Assembly (NCBI RefSeq): GCF_000473105.1
Contig: NZ_KI421498.1
Span: 62,001-126,000 of the forward strand
Direction: 5' to 3'
From: Phaeobacter inhibens DSM 16374
Lineage (GTDB): Bacteria; Pseudomonadota; Alphaproteobacteria; Rhodobacterales; Rhodobacteraceae
DNA: 64,000 bases
Position 1 is the stretch's first letter; every line of letters starts with the position of its first letter. The notes under the pieces are model-generated. The model was not told where the DNA came from, did no database searches, and saw only the letters and a program-made list of their open reading frames with translations. This document shows, one piece after another, positions 19,344 to 27,596 of the stretch. The translations under genes and the position numbers were made by a program.

Positions 19344-20741
19344 ATGCGCTTTGATCCGGAACTGGCAGAAATCCGCTTTGGCTGCGGTCTGTCGCCACGC
19401 CAAGCGCCGCCGACCGGGCCGCAGGAGATGCTCGCAGCCCTGCGCGCCCCGGATCGGGCGACCACGGATTGGCCGATACCTGGGTTCGATGGTGCCTTGG
19501 CTGATGCACGCGCCTATTCTGCGGCCCGCCGCGCCCGTAAGGCGGCCATCGCAGGTCCGCAGTTTGAGGCACGGAACAAGGATCTGAAACGCCAACGTGC
19601 CCTGATGCGGGATCATCAGGCCGACTGGTTCCTCCGCCGCCTCTTACGCTGCGTGACAACAGAGCATGGATTTCGGGAACGCCTCACCCTGTTCTGGGCC
19701 GATCACTTTACCGCGCAGGGCAAGATTGCCGCCCTGCGCTACGGCGCGACGCCCTACGTGGAAAGCGCAATCCGCCCCAACATCGCGGGGCGATTTGAGG
19801 ATCTGCTGATTGCGGCGGTGACCAGCCCGCTGATGCTGCATTATCTCGACCAGCACCGGTCAACCGGTCCCAGTAGTCGCCGTGCCAAACGCGTGGCCCG
19901 CCGACAGGGGCGCGTGGTTGGCCTCAATGAGAATCTGGCGCGCGAAGTGCTAGAGCTGCATACGTTGGGGGTCGGGGCGCCTTACGGGCAACAGGATGTG
20001 CGCCAGCTGGCGGAGCTGTTCACCGGGATGATCTATAACATCGAGGATGGCTTTAAATTCGCGCCGGGTTGGGCGGAACCCGGTGCAGAGATCTTGCTGG
20101 GGCAGCGCTACGATGCGGAAATCACGGGGCTCGCGGCGATCAAACAGGCGTTACGGGATCTGGCCCGGCATCCGGCGACGGCGGATCATCTGGCGCGGAA
20201 GCTTGCGGTGCATTTTACCAGCGATACGCCGGACCCGACGCTGGTGGCGCATCTGGCAGACCGCTACCGGGCGACCTCGGGGGATCTGATACAGGTCTAT
20301 GCGGCACTGCTGGAGCACCCGGCGTCCTGGCAGGAGGCACTTAGCAATGTCAAACCCCCCTTCGCCTATCTCGCCTCCGCCTGCCGGGCGCTGGCGATGC
20401 CCCCTGCGGCCCTGACCAAACTCAACCGCCCTCAGGTCAACCGGGTTTTCCTGCGGCCAATGCAGCGCATGGGCCAACGCTGGGAGTTTGCGGGCGGTCC
20501 CGACGGCTGGCCGGAGGCGGATGGCGATTGGATCACACCACAGGGATTGGCGGAGCGGTTGCGCTGGTGCATGTCGGTACCGACGCAGTTGATGGGAACG
20601 CTGCCTGCGCCGCTGGATGCCCTGCAAGACGCGCTTGGCAGTCGCGCTACCGCGCAGCTGCGGTTTGTTGCGACCGCAGCCGAGACCGAGCGGGAGGCGG
20701 TGGGACTGATCCTGGCCGCGCCCGCATTTCAGCGCCGTTGA
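19344..20741 (+). CDS. DUF1800 family protein
   Basis: 465-residue member of the uncharacterised DUF1800 family. Typical segments are ELAEIRFGCGLSP at the N-terminus, WADHFTAQGK, and NENLAREVLELHTLGVG...LAELFTGM in the middle. No clear signal peptide is seen. It is followed after 13 bases by a DUF1501 gene, the usual partner, so the two are a two-gene operon. Similar pairs occur in many marine proteobacteria and planctomycetes; no reaction is established. The conserved His and Asp/Glu residues could bind metal, but that is speculation. Confidence 0.88.
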   Translation: MRFDPELAEIRFGCGLSPRQAPPTGPQEMLAALRAPDRATTDWPIPGFDGALADARAYSAARRARKAAIAGPQFEARNKDLKRQRALMRDHQADWFLRRLLRCVTTEHGFRERLTLFWADHFTAQGKIAALRYGATPYVESAIRPNIAGRFEDLLIAAVTSPLMLHYLDQHRSTGPSSRRAKRVARRQGRVVGLNENLAREVLELHTLGVGAPYGQQDVRQLAELFTGMIYNIEDGFKFAPGWAEPGAEILLGQRYDAEITGLAAIKQALRDLARHPATADHLARKLAVHFTSDTPDPTLVAHLADRYRATSGDLIQVYAALLEHPASWQEALSNVKPPFAYLASACRALAMPPAALTKLNRPQVNRVFLRPMQRMGQRWEFAGGPDGWPEADGDWITPQGLAERLRWCMSVPTQLMGTLPAPLDALQDALGSRATAQLRFVATAAETEREAVGLILAAPAFQRR

Positions 20742-20754
20742 GACGGAGAGCACG

Positions 20755-21978
20755 ATGACAAATATACTGCCCAGCCCCTCTGCCAGCCTTTCCCGGCGCA
20801 GCTTTCTGGCGCGCTCCGGTCTGATCGGCTGTTCTCTGGCGGCCAGCCCTCTGCTGACACCGGTCAGCTTTGCCGCCGCACCCTGGGACACCCGGCTGGT
20901 GGTGATCATCCTGCGTGGTGGTATGGATGCCGTTGATGTGGTTCAGCCCTATGGCGATCCGGCCTATGCGGGGCTGCGGCAAACCCTGCGGGGCGGGCCG
21001 CAGAACGGGGCGCAGGACCTAGATGGCTTTTTTGCGCTGCATCCGGCGCTGGCGCCCTTGATGCCGCTGTGGCGGGCCGAACAGCTGGGGTTTGTGCACG
21101 CAGTCTCCACCCCGTATCGCAACAAGCGCAGCCATTTTGATGGTCAGGACCTCCTGGAGGCGGGCACACCGGGGCTGCATCAGCGCCGCGACGGCTGGCT
21201 CAATCGGCTGTTGCAGGTGACGCCGGGGGTGGAAGCACGCACCGCCTTTGCCATCGGACAGGGGGAGATGAAACTGTTGCAGGGGCCGGCGCCGGTCTCC
21301 GATTGGTCGCCTGATGCCGAGATCGCGCTCAGTCCGCAGGCTGAACGTTTGGCGGGACTGATGATGGAAGGGGACCCGCTGTTCCATGCCGCGTTGGCCG
21401 AGGCGCTGGATCTGGCTGACAGCGCAAGGGCGGACGCAGCCACTGGGCGCGCGGGAACCACAGGGCAGCGCCGCGCGCCGCCACACCAGCGGATCGCCAG
21501 CTATGCGGCGCAGCAGCTGCGTGGGGATAGCCGGATCGCGGCCTTCTCGATCAACGGCTGGGACACGCATAACCGCCAGAAAGGCGCGCTGACGCGGGCG
21601 CTGCGGCGTCTGTCCGATACCATTCTGACGCTGCATGGCGATCTTGGGTCGACCATCTGGGACAAGACGGCGGTGGTGGCGATGACAGAATTTGGCCGTA
21701 CCGTGCGCGAGAATGGCACTGGCGGAACGGATCACGGGACGGGTGGCGCCATGCTGCTTGCCGGTGGAGCCATCCGGGGAGGGAAGGTCCACGGGCAATG
21801 GCCCGGATTGACGGAGGCTGAGCTCTTTGATCGCCGCGATCTGATGCCCACCGGGGATGTCCGCGCACAGATGGGCTGGATCATGCACGGGCTGATCGGC
21901 ACGGGTCAGCAGGCAATTGGAGATGTGATTTTTCCCGGCGTAGAGATGGGCGCGGATCAAGGTTTGCTACGACGCTAG
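20755..21978 (+). CDS. DUF1501 family protein, Tat-exported
   Basis: 407-residue member of DUF1501, a family with alkaline-phosphatase/sulfatase-like fold relatives. The N-terminus holds a twin-arginine signal (SRRSFLARSGLIG, residues 13-25, then an Ala-rich h-region to about residue 43), so the product is probably folded in the cytoplasm and exported. Family landmarks are VVIILRGGMDAVDVVQP, GWDTHNRQKG, MTEFGRTVRENGTGGTDHGTGG and the final MGWIMHGLIG. The His/Asp-rich TDHG motif suggests metal binding. It forms an operon with the upstream DUF1800 gene; the pair may act on a shared envelope or extracellular substrate that is not known. Confidence 0.9.
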   Translation: MTNILPSPSASLSRRSFLARSGLIGCSLAASPLLTPVSFAAAPWDTRLVVIILRGGMDAVDVVQPYGDPAYAGLRQTLRGGPQNGAQDLDGFFALHPALAPLMPLWRAEQLGFVHAVSTPYRNKRSHFDGQDLLEAGTPGLHQRRDGWLNRLLQVTPGVEARTAFAIGQGEMKLLQGPAPVSDWSPDAEIALSPQAERLAGLMMEGDPLFHAALAEALDLADSARADAATGRAGTTGQRRAPPHQRIASYAAQQLRGDSRIAAFSINGWDTHNRQKGALTRALRRLSDTILTLHGDLGSTIWDKTAVVAMTEFGRTVRENGTGGTDHGTGGAMLLAGGAIRGGKVHGQWPGLTEAELFDRRDLMPTGDVRAQMGWIMHGLIGTGQQAIGDVIFPGVEMGADQGLLRR

Positions 21979-22132
21979 GAAGATATGGCAGAACCGCCAA
22001 CCACGGTCAGGCAATATCGAGCTGTTGCGCGGTATCGGACCGTCCCGGACATGAGGTATTTGCCAGCGAAATCATCCAGAGCGCGCGGTGATGACCCTGG
22101 GCGCGGGGCGCCCCTGTGTCAGCGTCGAACGC

Positions 22133-22273
22133 TCAGCGGTCGCTGCGATCCAGAATGACCAGAGATGCCAGGCTGCGATTTCGGTTGCGGCGGATTTCCC
22201 GGGCGGAGAACCGCGCCTGCAGATATAAAACGATGCCCAGTGTGGCGGATGCAATGAGGATGACTTCGATCAT
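22133..22273 (-). CDS. 46-residue single-pass membrane microprotein
   Basis: Small protein starting at ATG 22273 and stopping at 22133. It has one hydrophobic helix (residues 3-18, VILIASATLGIVLYLQ) followed by a highly basic juxtamembrane stretch (REIRRNRNR) and a short polar tail, so it is probably inner-membrane anchored. The start codon is one base after the TGA of the receiver protein gene (TGAGATG arrangement), the classic layout of translational coupling. No family is recognised. It may tether or modulate the receiver protein. Confidence 0.65.
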   Translation of the reverse strand: MIEVILIASATLGIVLYLQARFSAREIRRNRNRSLASLVILDRSDR

Positions 22274-22274
22274 C

Positions 22275-22994
22275 TCAGATGGCCACCTTCTGTTTCAGGC
22301 GTTCCTGCACCAGCCCGGCAACACGGGCGGCAACAGCGGCGACAGGGCGCCCGGTATTGCGGGCATCTGCCAGTTCGGCAGCCGCGCCGGCCAGATGAGA
22401 ATCTCCAACGCTGCGGGCGACCCCTCCAAGGAACTGCGCCACATAGTCCAGTGTTTGCCCTTCTTCAGCTTCGTTCAGCACCTCAGCGGCGTGGGACATA
22501 TCATCCTGGAAGGCGAGAAGATCCGGCTCAATCACCTCATCGGTTAGCTCATTGGGACCAGAAAGCTGGCGCTCGGCGGGCAGGCGCGACAGGATCGCCG
22601 ATTGAAAGGCAGCAAGGGAGGTGATCGGTTTGGCCAGAAACCCATCTGCCCCGGCTGCCATCGCCATGGCCTCTCCTGCCTCGTCACCGGATATGCCAAG
22701 GATCACGCCAACCCGCGGGCTGGCGTCTGCCATGGAGCGTATGAGATCGGCGCCGGAGCCATCCGGCAGGCCAAGATCAGCGATCACCACGGAGGGACGA
22801 TAGACTTTCAGATGCCGATGGGCAGATTTTAGGCAGTCAGCGCGCCGGATCCGTGCGCCACTGCGCAGGCACAGCAGGCGCATCGCCTCGCAGGCGTATC
22901 GGCTGTCTTCCACCACAAGAATTGTCAGCCCCAGCAACGGTCGTTTCGTCGTGGGCAGGCGGTGGGCGGCAGCAAACAGTTCCGAATCGTCCAT
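22275..22994 (-). CDS. Response regulator with degenerate Hpt-like C-terminus
   Basis: 239-residue protein. The N-terminal receiver domain (residues ~22-138) has the acidic pair Glu29/Asp30, phospho-acceptor Asp73 (IADLGLPDGSG) and Lys122 (AKPI). The C-terminal helical region (~157-232) resembles a histidine phosphotransfer domain: AQFLGGVARSVGDSHLAGAA lines up with the Hpt pattern AHxLKGsArslGa, but the phosphorylatable His is Gln187. It therefore probably cannot relay phosphate and may be a docking module. No DNA-binding output domain. ATG 22994 is preferred (AGGAG eight bases upstream) over 23024. A membrane microprotein gene is coupled downstream; no histidine kinase is adjacent. Confidence 0.85.
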   Translation of the reverse strand: MDDSELFAAAHRLPTTKRPLLGLTILVVEDSRYACEAMRLLCLRSGARIRRADCLKSAHRHLKVYRPSVVIADLGLPDGSGADLIRSMADASPRVGVILGISGDEAGEAMAMAAGADGFLAKPITSLAAFQSAILSRLPAERQLSGPNELTDEVIEPDLLAFQDDMSHAAEVLNEAEEGQTLDYVAQFLGGVARSVGDSHLAGAAAELADARNTGRPVAAVAARVAGLVQERLKQKVAI

Positions 22995-23216
22995 GGTTAA
23001 GGCTCCTGACTGGATACGACTCAACGCTAGGGAAACGGGGCTAACAGCTGGTTAATATTCCAGACGCGCCTTTAGGTTGAATCGAATTCACTGATGTAAA
23101 TCGATGCAACGGAGCGTTATTGCAGTGAATTTTCTGCCGCGCGGATTGGCGCACTTGCTCACAGACAGCAGCTCTTTGATAAGTCTCAGCAGACAGATCA
23201 CTCAGGAGACCGCAAA

Positions 23217-23621
23217 ATGATTGGCCGCCTCAACCACGTCGCAATCGCCGTGCCCGACCTCGACGCCGCTTCGGCACAGTACCGCAATACATTGGGCGCC
23301 AAGGTTGGCGCGCCGCAGGATGAGCCTGATCACGGTGTCACCGTGGTGTTCATCGAACTGCCCAATACGAAGATTGAGCTGCTCTATCCGCTGGGTGAGT
23401 CATCGCCCATCGCAGGGTTTCTGGAGAAGAACCCGGCGGGCGGCATTCACCACATCTGCTATGAGGTGGATGATATTCTTGCCGCGCGCGACCGGCTGAA
23501 GGCCGAAGGCGCGCGGGTGCTCGGCTCCGGCGAGCCCAAGATCGGTGCCCATGGCAAACCGGTTCTTTTCCTGCATCCGAAGGATTTCAACGGCTGCCTG
23601 GTGGAATTGGAACAGGTTTGA
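23217..23621 (+). CDS. mce: Methylmalonyl-CoA epimerase
   Basis: 134-residue vicinal-oxygen-chelate (glyoxalase-fold) enzyme that interconverts (S)- and (R)-methylmalonyl-CoA in propionyl-CoA and ethylmalonyl-CoA metabolism. It has two beta-alpha-beta-beta-beta units. The metal/active-site residues lie in GRLNHVAIAVPDL, GIHHICYEVDD and NGCLVELEQV. The length is normal. ATG 23217 has CAGGAGACC upstream. The gene is next to a DUF1467 membrane-protein gene, a neighbourhood I recall from other Rhodobacteraceae. MeaB, the GTPase chaperone of methylmalonyl-CoA mutase, is encoded about 30 kb away at 53133. Confidence 0.93.
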   Translation: MIGRLNHVAIAVPDLDAASAQYRNTLGAKVGAPQDEPDHGVTVVFIELPNTKIELLYPLGESSPIAGFLEKNPAGGIHHICYEVDDILAARDRLKAEGARVLGSGEPKIGAHGKPVLFLHPKDFNGCLVELEQV

Positions 23622-23678
23622 CGCTATCTGCTCCTTAACCACTCCGCAGTGGGCGGGAGCATCAGAAGGACAGCTATC

Positions 23679-23954
23679 ATGGGTGTGACATCCGGTTTGG
23701 TTCTATATGCGGTGATCTGGTTCATGACCTTTCTGATCGTGATCCCGATCCGCATTGAGACGCAGGGCGACCGTGGCGAGATCGTGCCCGGCACACATGC
23801 CGGGGCGCCGGAGCATCATTACCTGAAGCAGAAAGCAGTGATCACCACGATCGCCGCCGCGGTTCTCTGGGCGATCATCGCGACGATTATCCTCAGCGGC
23901 TGGATCACGGTGAATGATTTCGACTGGTTTGACCGGCTGCCCGATCCGCAATAG
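23679..23954 (+). CDS. DUF1467 family membrane protein
   Basis: 91-residue inner-membrane protein with two predicted TM helices (residues ~6-25, LVLYAVIWFMTFLIVIP, and ~54-74, ITTIAAAVLWAIIATIILSG) joined by a short acidic loop. This is the DUF1467 layout widespread in alphaproteobacteria. ATG 23679 is chosen (AGAAGGA upstream) over an earlier in-frame codon. It follows mce by 57 bases and may share its transcript. The function is unknown. Confidence 0.85.
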   Translation: MGVTSGLVLYAVIWFMTFLIVIPIRIETQGDRGEIVPGTHAGAPEHHYLKQKAVITTIAAAVLWAIIATIILSGWITVNDFDWFDRLPDPQ

Positions 23955-24046
23955 GCGCGTGCCTTAAAATACGATGACAGCGAAACAAGCGGGCATGGGC
24001 CCGCCTGTTTGCATCTCTGCCTGTCGCGACGTGTCGGTCACAGTGA

Positions 24047-24751
24047 TCAGCGCGCAACCACTTCCTGCCCGGCCAGCCGGTGGAACAGATGGGTGAATGT
24101 GGCTGCCCCGATGATCGGAATCAGCAGGTTCACCAGCGGGATCGACAGAGGCATCGCCATCAGCACGCCTGCCATCCAGACGGTGACCAGATGTTTGCGC
24201 CGCAGCCGCTTTGCCTCCGGCAGACCCAGGCGGCGGGCCGCAGCCAGCGTGAAATATTCACGCCCCAGTAAAAACCCGTTCAGCCCCCAGAAGATAAACA
24301 GCGCAAAGGGGGCAAACATAAAATACAGCACCAGTGCCAGCACATTGGCAATTACGAGAACGCCGAGGAAATTGATGGTGTCGCGCACCCCGTCCCAGAA
24401 CGGCGTCTTGATTGCGGGGGGCAGGCCGGGATAGTGGCGATCCTCCACCGCCTGTGCGACCTCATCCAGAAACATAGAAGTGATGGCCGAGGCCACAGGC
24501 ACCATCAGGAACACCGACAGGACAAGCATCAGCACCAGAGAGGTGATCGACAGCAGATCATCGATCCAGGTGACAGGTCCAATCAGTGGCAGGGTGGCAT
24601 CGGGACCGACCAGCCACTGGATCAGCGCCAGAAACGCTGCATAGGTCACCACCAGCAGCGCGACGGTCAGGCCGACGCCCAGCAACAGGACCTTGCGGAA
24701 ACGGGGGTCGCCAAGCTGGCTCAGAGCCTTGGTGAAATCGGTCAGTATCAT
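24047..24751 (-). CDS. EI24 domain (CysZ-like) membrane protein
   Basis: 234-residue polytopic inner-membrane protein of the EI24/CysZ group. Hydrophobic segments are seen around residues 25-45, 65-90, 120-150 and 195-220, with the family segments MFLDEVAQAVEDRHYP and FWGLNGFLLGREYFTLAAARR. CysZ imports sulfate in enterobacteria, but most alphaproteobacterial members are uncharacterised, so sulfate transport is only a possibility. The start overlaps the stop of the upstream nitroreductase by four bases (ATGA), so the two genes are translationally coupled. Confidence 0.85.
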   Translation of the reverse strand: MILTDFTKALSQLGDPRFRKVLLLGVGLTVALLVVTYAAFLALIQWLVGPDATLPLIGPVTWIDDLLSITSLVLMLVLSVFLMVPVASAITSMFLDEVAQAVEDRHYPGLPPAIKTPFWDGVRDTINFLGVLVIANVLALVLYFMFAPFALFIFWGLNGFLLGREYFTLAAARRLGLPEAKRLRRKHLVTVWMAGVLMAMPLSIPLVNLLIPIIGAATFTHLFHRLAGQEVVAR

Positions 24752-25326
24752 TGATCCATCCAGGTTGTCAGCGCGTCCAGATCCGGGCGGGGCCGTTCCG
24801 GCGGGGCCGAGGCTTCTGTTGCAATATGGATCAGCCCAGCGATCCGCTCATGCGGGCGCAGGCCAAAGGCTTCGGCGCAGAATTCGGCGTCATGGCTGGC
24901 CCAGCCCGACAGCCAATTGGCCCCCCAACCGGCAGCAAGGGCCGCATTCAACAGGGCCAGGCAGACGGCCCCCGCAGAATAGGTCTGCTCGATGGCGGGG
25001 ATCTTTGGGCTTGCCTTTTGGACCTCCACCACAGCGACGGCCAATTGACCCAGCTCGAACTGGCTGCGGGCTTTGGCGATGTCTTCTGCTGATTTGCCAA
25101 GCCGCTCACCGGCCTTGCCGGTCAGATCTGCCAGCCGCGCCATCGCCGGTTTTTCGATCACAATGAAGCGCCAGGGCTCCAGCTTGCCATGATCCGGGGT
25201 GCGTGCAGCAGCGCGCAGCAGGGGCATCAGTGCGGCGCGGTCTGGTGCGGGGGCCACCAACGTCTTGGCTGGGCGGGAGCGGCGGGACTGAAGAAACGTC
25301 AGGGCAGCATCATTGCGAGGGGGCAT
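24748..25326 (-). CDS. Nitroreductase family protein, YdjA-like
   Basis: 192-residue FMN-dependent nitroreductase of the compact YdjA type. Characteristic segments are LQSRRSRPAKTLVAPAPD near the N-terminus (FMN phosphate contacts), ARTPDHGKLEPWRFIVIE, and GWGANWLSGW with LHIATE-like GLIHIATEASAPPERPRP at the end. ATG 25326 is preceded by AAAAGG at a good distance and starts right before the conserved part; an upstream ATG at 25356 is in frame. Reduces nitro or quinone-like compounds with NAD(P)H in other species; the physiological substrate is unknown. Coupled to the downstream EI24 gene. Confidence 0.88.
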   Translation of the reverse strand: MPPRNDAALTFLQSRRSRPAKTLVAPAPDRAALMPLLRAAARTPDHGKLEPWRFIVIEKPAMARLADLTGKAGERLGKSAEDIAKARSQFELGQLAVAVVEVQKASPKIPAIEQTYSAGAVCLALLNAALAAGWGANWLSGWASHDAEFCAEAFGLRPHERIAGLIHIATEASAPPERPRPDLDALTTWMDQ

Positions 25327-25540
25327 ATGTGAAACCTTTTTACATCTATCGCCCATGTCGGCAGGGCGGTGCGGGTTTTCAAGGGGCGTTCCGGGGGCTC
25401 CAGCGGAATTTGTCTGAAAATTGCGGGCACGAGGGCTGGCGGCATCTGGAATCCGAACACGAGGTCTGTTGCTGGAAATATCCCGGGCGACCGTTCAAAG
25501 TCTATGGAATCCGCCACCAATTCACGCCATCACTGCTGAT

Positions 25541-25837
25541 ATGGGCAAGCCAAAGCAAAAAGACCTCCCCGATCTGAGCCATCTGGCCGTTGCGGGCGCC
25601 GAGATTCCTGTACGCGTCACACCGAAGGCATCGCGCAATGCGATTCTTCCCATTCCGCAGGCTGAGAGCGGACAGGGTGTGTCACTCAAAATCACGGTGA
25701 CGGCGGCGCCGGAGAACGGCAAGGCGACCGCTGCGGTCCAGGCGCTTCTGGCGCGCGCCATGCGGATTGCGCCCTCGGACCTGGAACTGCTGCGCGGCGC
25801 GACCTCTCGTGACAAGGTTTTTGCCTACCGTCCCTGA
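25541..25837 (+). CDS. DUF167 (YggU-like) family protein
   Basis: 98-residue small cytoplasmic protein of the DUF167/UPF0235 family. The signature VRVTPKASRNAI near residue 28 and the C-terminal APENGKATAAVQALLA...LELLRGATSRDK stretch are both intact. ATG 25541 is chosen because the conserved domain begins just after it; the frame extends upstream without family character. The biochemical role is unknown. It stands alone between the nitroreductase gene and a leftward hypothetical gene. Confidence 0.9.
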   Translation: MGKPKQKDLPDLSHLAVAGAEIPVRVTPKASRNAILPIPQAESGQGVSLKITVTAAPENGKATAAVQALLARAMRIAPSDLELLRGATSRDKVFAYRP

Positions 25838-25945
25838 TGGCCGCTGTGCCGGGTCCGGTCTCGCCAGGGGTGATGACAGGTGAAGCGGAATCGCCGGCCT
25901 CAGCCACCGGTTCCGGTCATTGTCCAAGACCATTTGGCCAGCATG

Positions 25946-26194
25946 TCAGCTTTCAGCCTCATCCTCGCGGGTAAATCGGTAGACCCCTTCGGGCAAGTCG
26001 AGTGCCGCTGCGAGGTCTCGGACCTGACTGTGAGAGAGGGTGATTTTCTGCACCCGGTCGGTGCGCGGATCCAACTGCTCGACCGTGACACATTCGGCGA
26101 AAATATTGATGGAAACATCCTCCATCAGCGGGGCGGTCTCGTCATCGACGAGGGTGACGACTGTGGCGTCGAATTCATGCTCGATGGTAAACAT
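25946..26194 (-). CDS. Hypothetical protein, 82 residues
   Basis: Short acidic protein starting MFTIEHEFDATVVTLVDD, with no signal peptide or membrane segment. The second half (KITLSHSQVRDLAAALDLPEGVYRF) looks like a strand plus helix. I know the type as a conserved hypothetical of Rhodobacteraceae, but have no function for it. ATG 26194 is chosen; an ATG at 26230 would add 12 residues of odd composition. The ribosome site is weak for both. Divergent from the M48 protease gene at 26344. Confidence 0.7.
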   Translation of the reverse strand: MFTIEHEFDATVVTLVDDETAPLMEDVSINIFAECVTVEQLDPRTDRVQKITLSHSQVRDLAAALDLPEGVYRFTREDEAES

Positions 26195-26343
26195 GTGCCC
26201 AGCTTGCCACCAGGCCGCCCCCGCTGACAAGGCTTTGTCGCATCACGTATTCTTGCGGGACATTGCAGCCCACGGGGCTTCATGCGATTGATCCCATGTC
26301 TGCTGTCACGATAAGATGGCACTGACAAAGCAAAGGAGATGTC

Positions 26344-27069
26344 ATGCGTCGAGTCTTGCTGATGATGGGATGTGCGCTCACCATGGGGCTTACAGCCTGT
26401 GATACCGTGGTCGACTCCGGGTCGGCACCTGCCGCGCGCCCCTCGGGCCCGCCGGTGCAAGGGATGTCCCCGGCTGAAGGGCGTAGCGCCTTTGCTGCGG
26501 TCACCCGCGTGGTGGAGCCTGTCTCAGAACGTGAATGCCGTGCCCGTACTGAGGGTCTGAACTGCGACTTCCTGATCCGCATCGATCCCGACCCCAATGC
26601 GCCGCCCAACGCTTATCAGAGCCAGGACCGGTCGGGGCGTCCGGTGATCACTTTCACCCAACGGATGCTGGGACAGATTGCCAACCGGGATGAGCTGGCC
26701 TTTGTGATGTCGCATGAAGCTGCACACCATATACGTGGCCATCTGGCGCGCAAACGCCAAAGCGCGGTTGCAGGCTCGATCCTGCTTGCCGGGCTTGCGA
26801 GCGTTTCTGGTGCCAGTGCCGCAGATGTGGCCCGCGCGCAGGATCTTGGTGCCGTTGTGGGCGCGCGGACCTACTCCAAAAACTTCGAACTGGAGGCTGA
26901 CGAGCTGGGCACCATCATCACCCATAAGGCCGGGTATCGTCCCAGTGTCGGGGTGAAGTTCTTCTACCGTCTGCCCGACCCCGGCGATCGTTTCCTCGGC
27001 AGTCACCCCGCCAACCCGGACCGGGTGCGCGTGGTCAATCAGACGATCCAGAAATACAATCTGAATTGA
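26344..27069 (+). CDS. M48 family metallopeptidase, lipoprotein
   Basis: 241-residue zinc metalloprotease with a lipoprotein signal (lipobox GLTAC, Cys19), so it is probably anchored in the envelope. The zinc motif HEAAH is at 124-128 and the third ligand lies in FELEADELG (Glu ~184); the intervening Ala/Gly-rich stretch 140-165 is typical of M48 family C. It probably degrades misfolded envelope proteins or processes outer-membrane components, as BepA/LoiP do in E. coli. It ends in TTGA, overlapping the TTG start of the next gene. Confidence 0.92.
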   Translation: MRRVLLMMGCALTMGLTACDTVVDSGSAPAARPSGPPVQGMSPAEGRSAFAAVTRVVEPVSERECRARTEGLNCDFLIRIDPDPNAPPNAYQSQDRSGRPVITFTQRMLGQIANRDELAFVMSHEAAHHIRGHLARKRQSAVAGSILLAGLASVSGASAADVARAQDLGAVVGARTYSKNFELEADELGTIITHKAGYRPSVGVKFFYRLPDPGDRFLGSHPANPDRVRVVNQTIQKYNLN

Positions 27070-27452
27070 CCGATCTGGCACAGTCTGTCGCCTCCTTGAG
27101 GCAGCTCGGCGTCGTGCTGACCGACCGTGGCTCGCGCTACGCAGTCAGCGGCGCGCAGGTCACCAGTCGTGCGCAGATCGACGCGGTGCTGGCAGAGCTG
27201 AAATCCGACCGCGCCTATGCCAAGGCGACCCACAACACCTGGGCGGCGCAGCTGCCCACAGGCGGGTTAAAGGCCGACGACGGAGAGAGCGGTGCCGGTA
27301 TGGTGATCCTGCGCATGATGGAGCGTGAGGGGCTGCGTGACCATGTCATCATCGTGACCCGCTGGTACGGCGGCAAGAAGCTGGGCGGCGACCGGTTTCG
27401 CCGGGTTCAGGATGCGGTGCGCGCCTATTTCGATCAGGGGAATGCCAACTGA
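27066..27452 (+). CDS. YigZ/IMPACT family protein
   Basis: 128-residue protein with the UPF0029/YigZ N-domain. The family motif (KATHNTWAAQL, then DDGESGAGMVILRMMER) and the final TRWYGGKKLGGDRFRRVQDA stretch are clear. It is shorter than E. coli YigZ (~204) and lacks its C-terminal domain. The frame opens with TTG at 27066, overlapping the upstream TGA by four bases (TTGA). No ATG lies before the conserved region, so TTG is the most likely start. Relatives link to translation control (mammalian IMPACT); the bacterial role is not settled. Confidence 0.82.
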   Translation: MTDLAQSVASLRQLGVVLTDRGSRYAVSGAQVTSRAQIDAVLAELKSDRAYAKATHNTWAAQLPTGGLKADDGESGAGMVILRMMEREGLRDHVIIVTRWYGGKKLGGDRFRRVQDAVRAYFDQGNAN

Positions 27453-27596
27453 ATGGCCTCCGGTATGACATGCTCTTTGGTACGGTGCTTCGGTTGCCCG
27501 CTGGTCTGTTTGCCCGCTGTTTGACCTGCATCAAATCGCTCTTGCCAGCGCAATGTTAAGTTGCCCGCAGGATGAATGATTTCCGGGGACAGCGCG

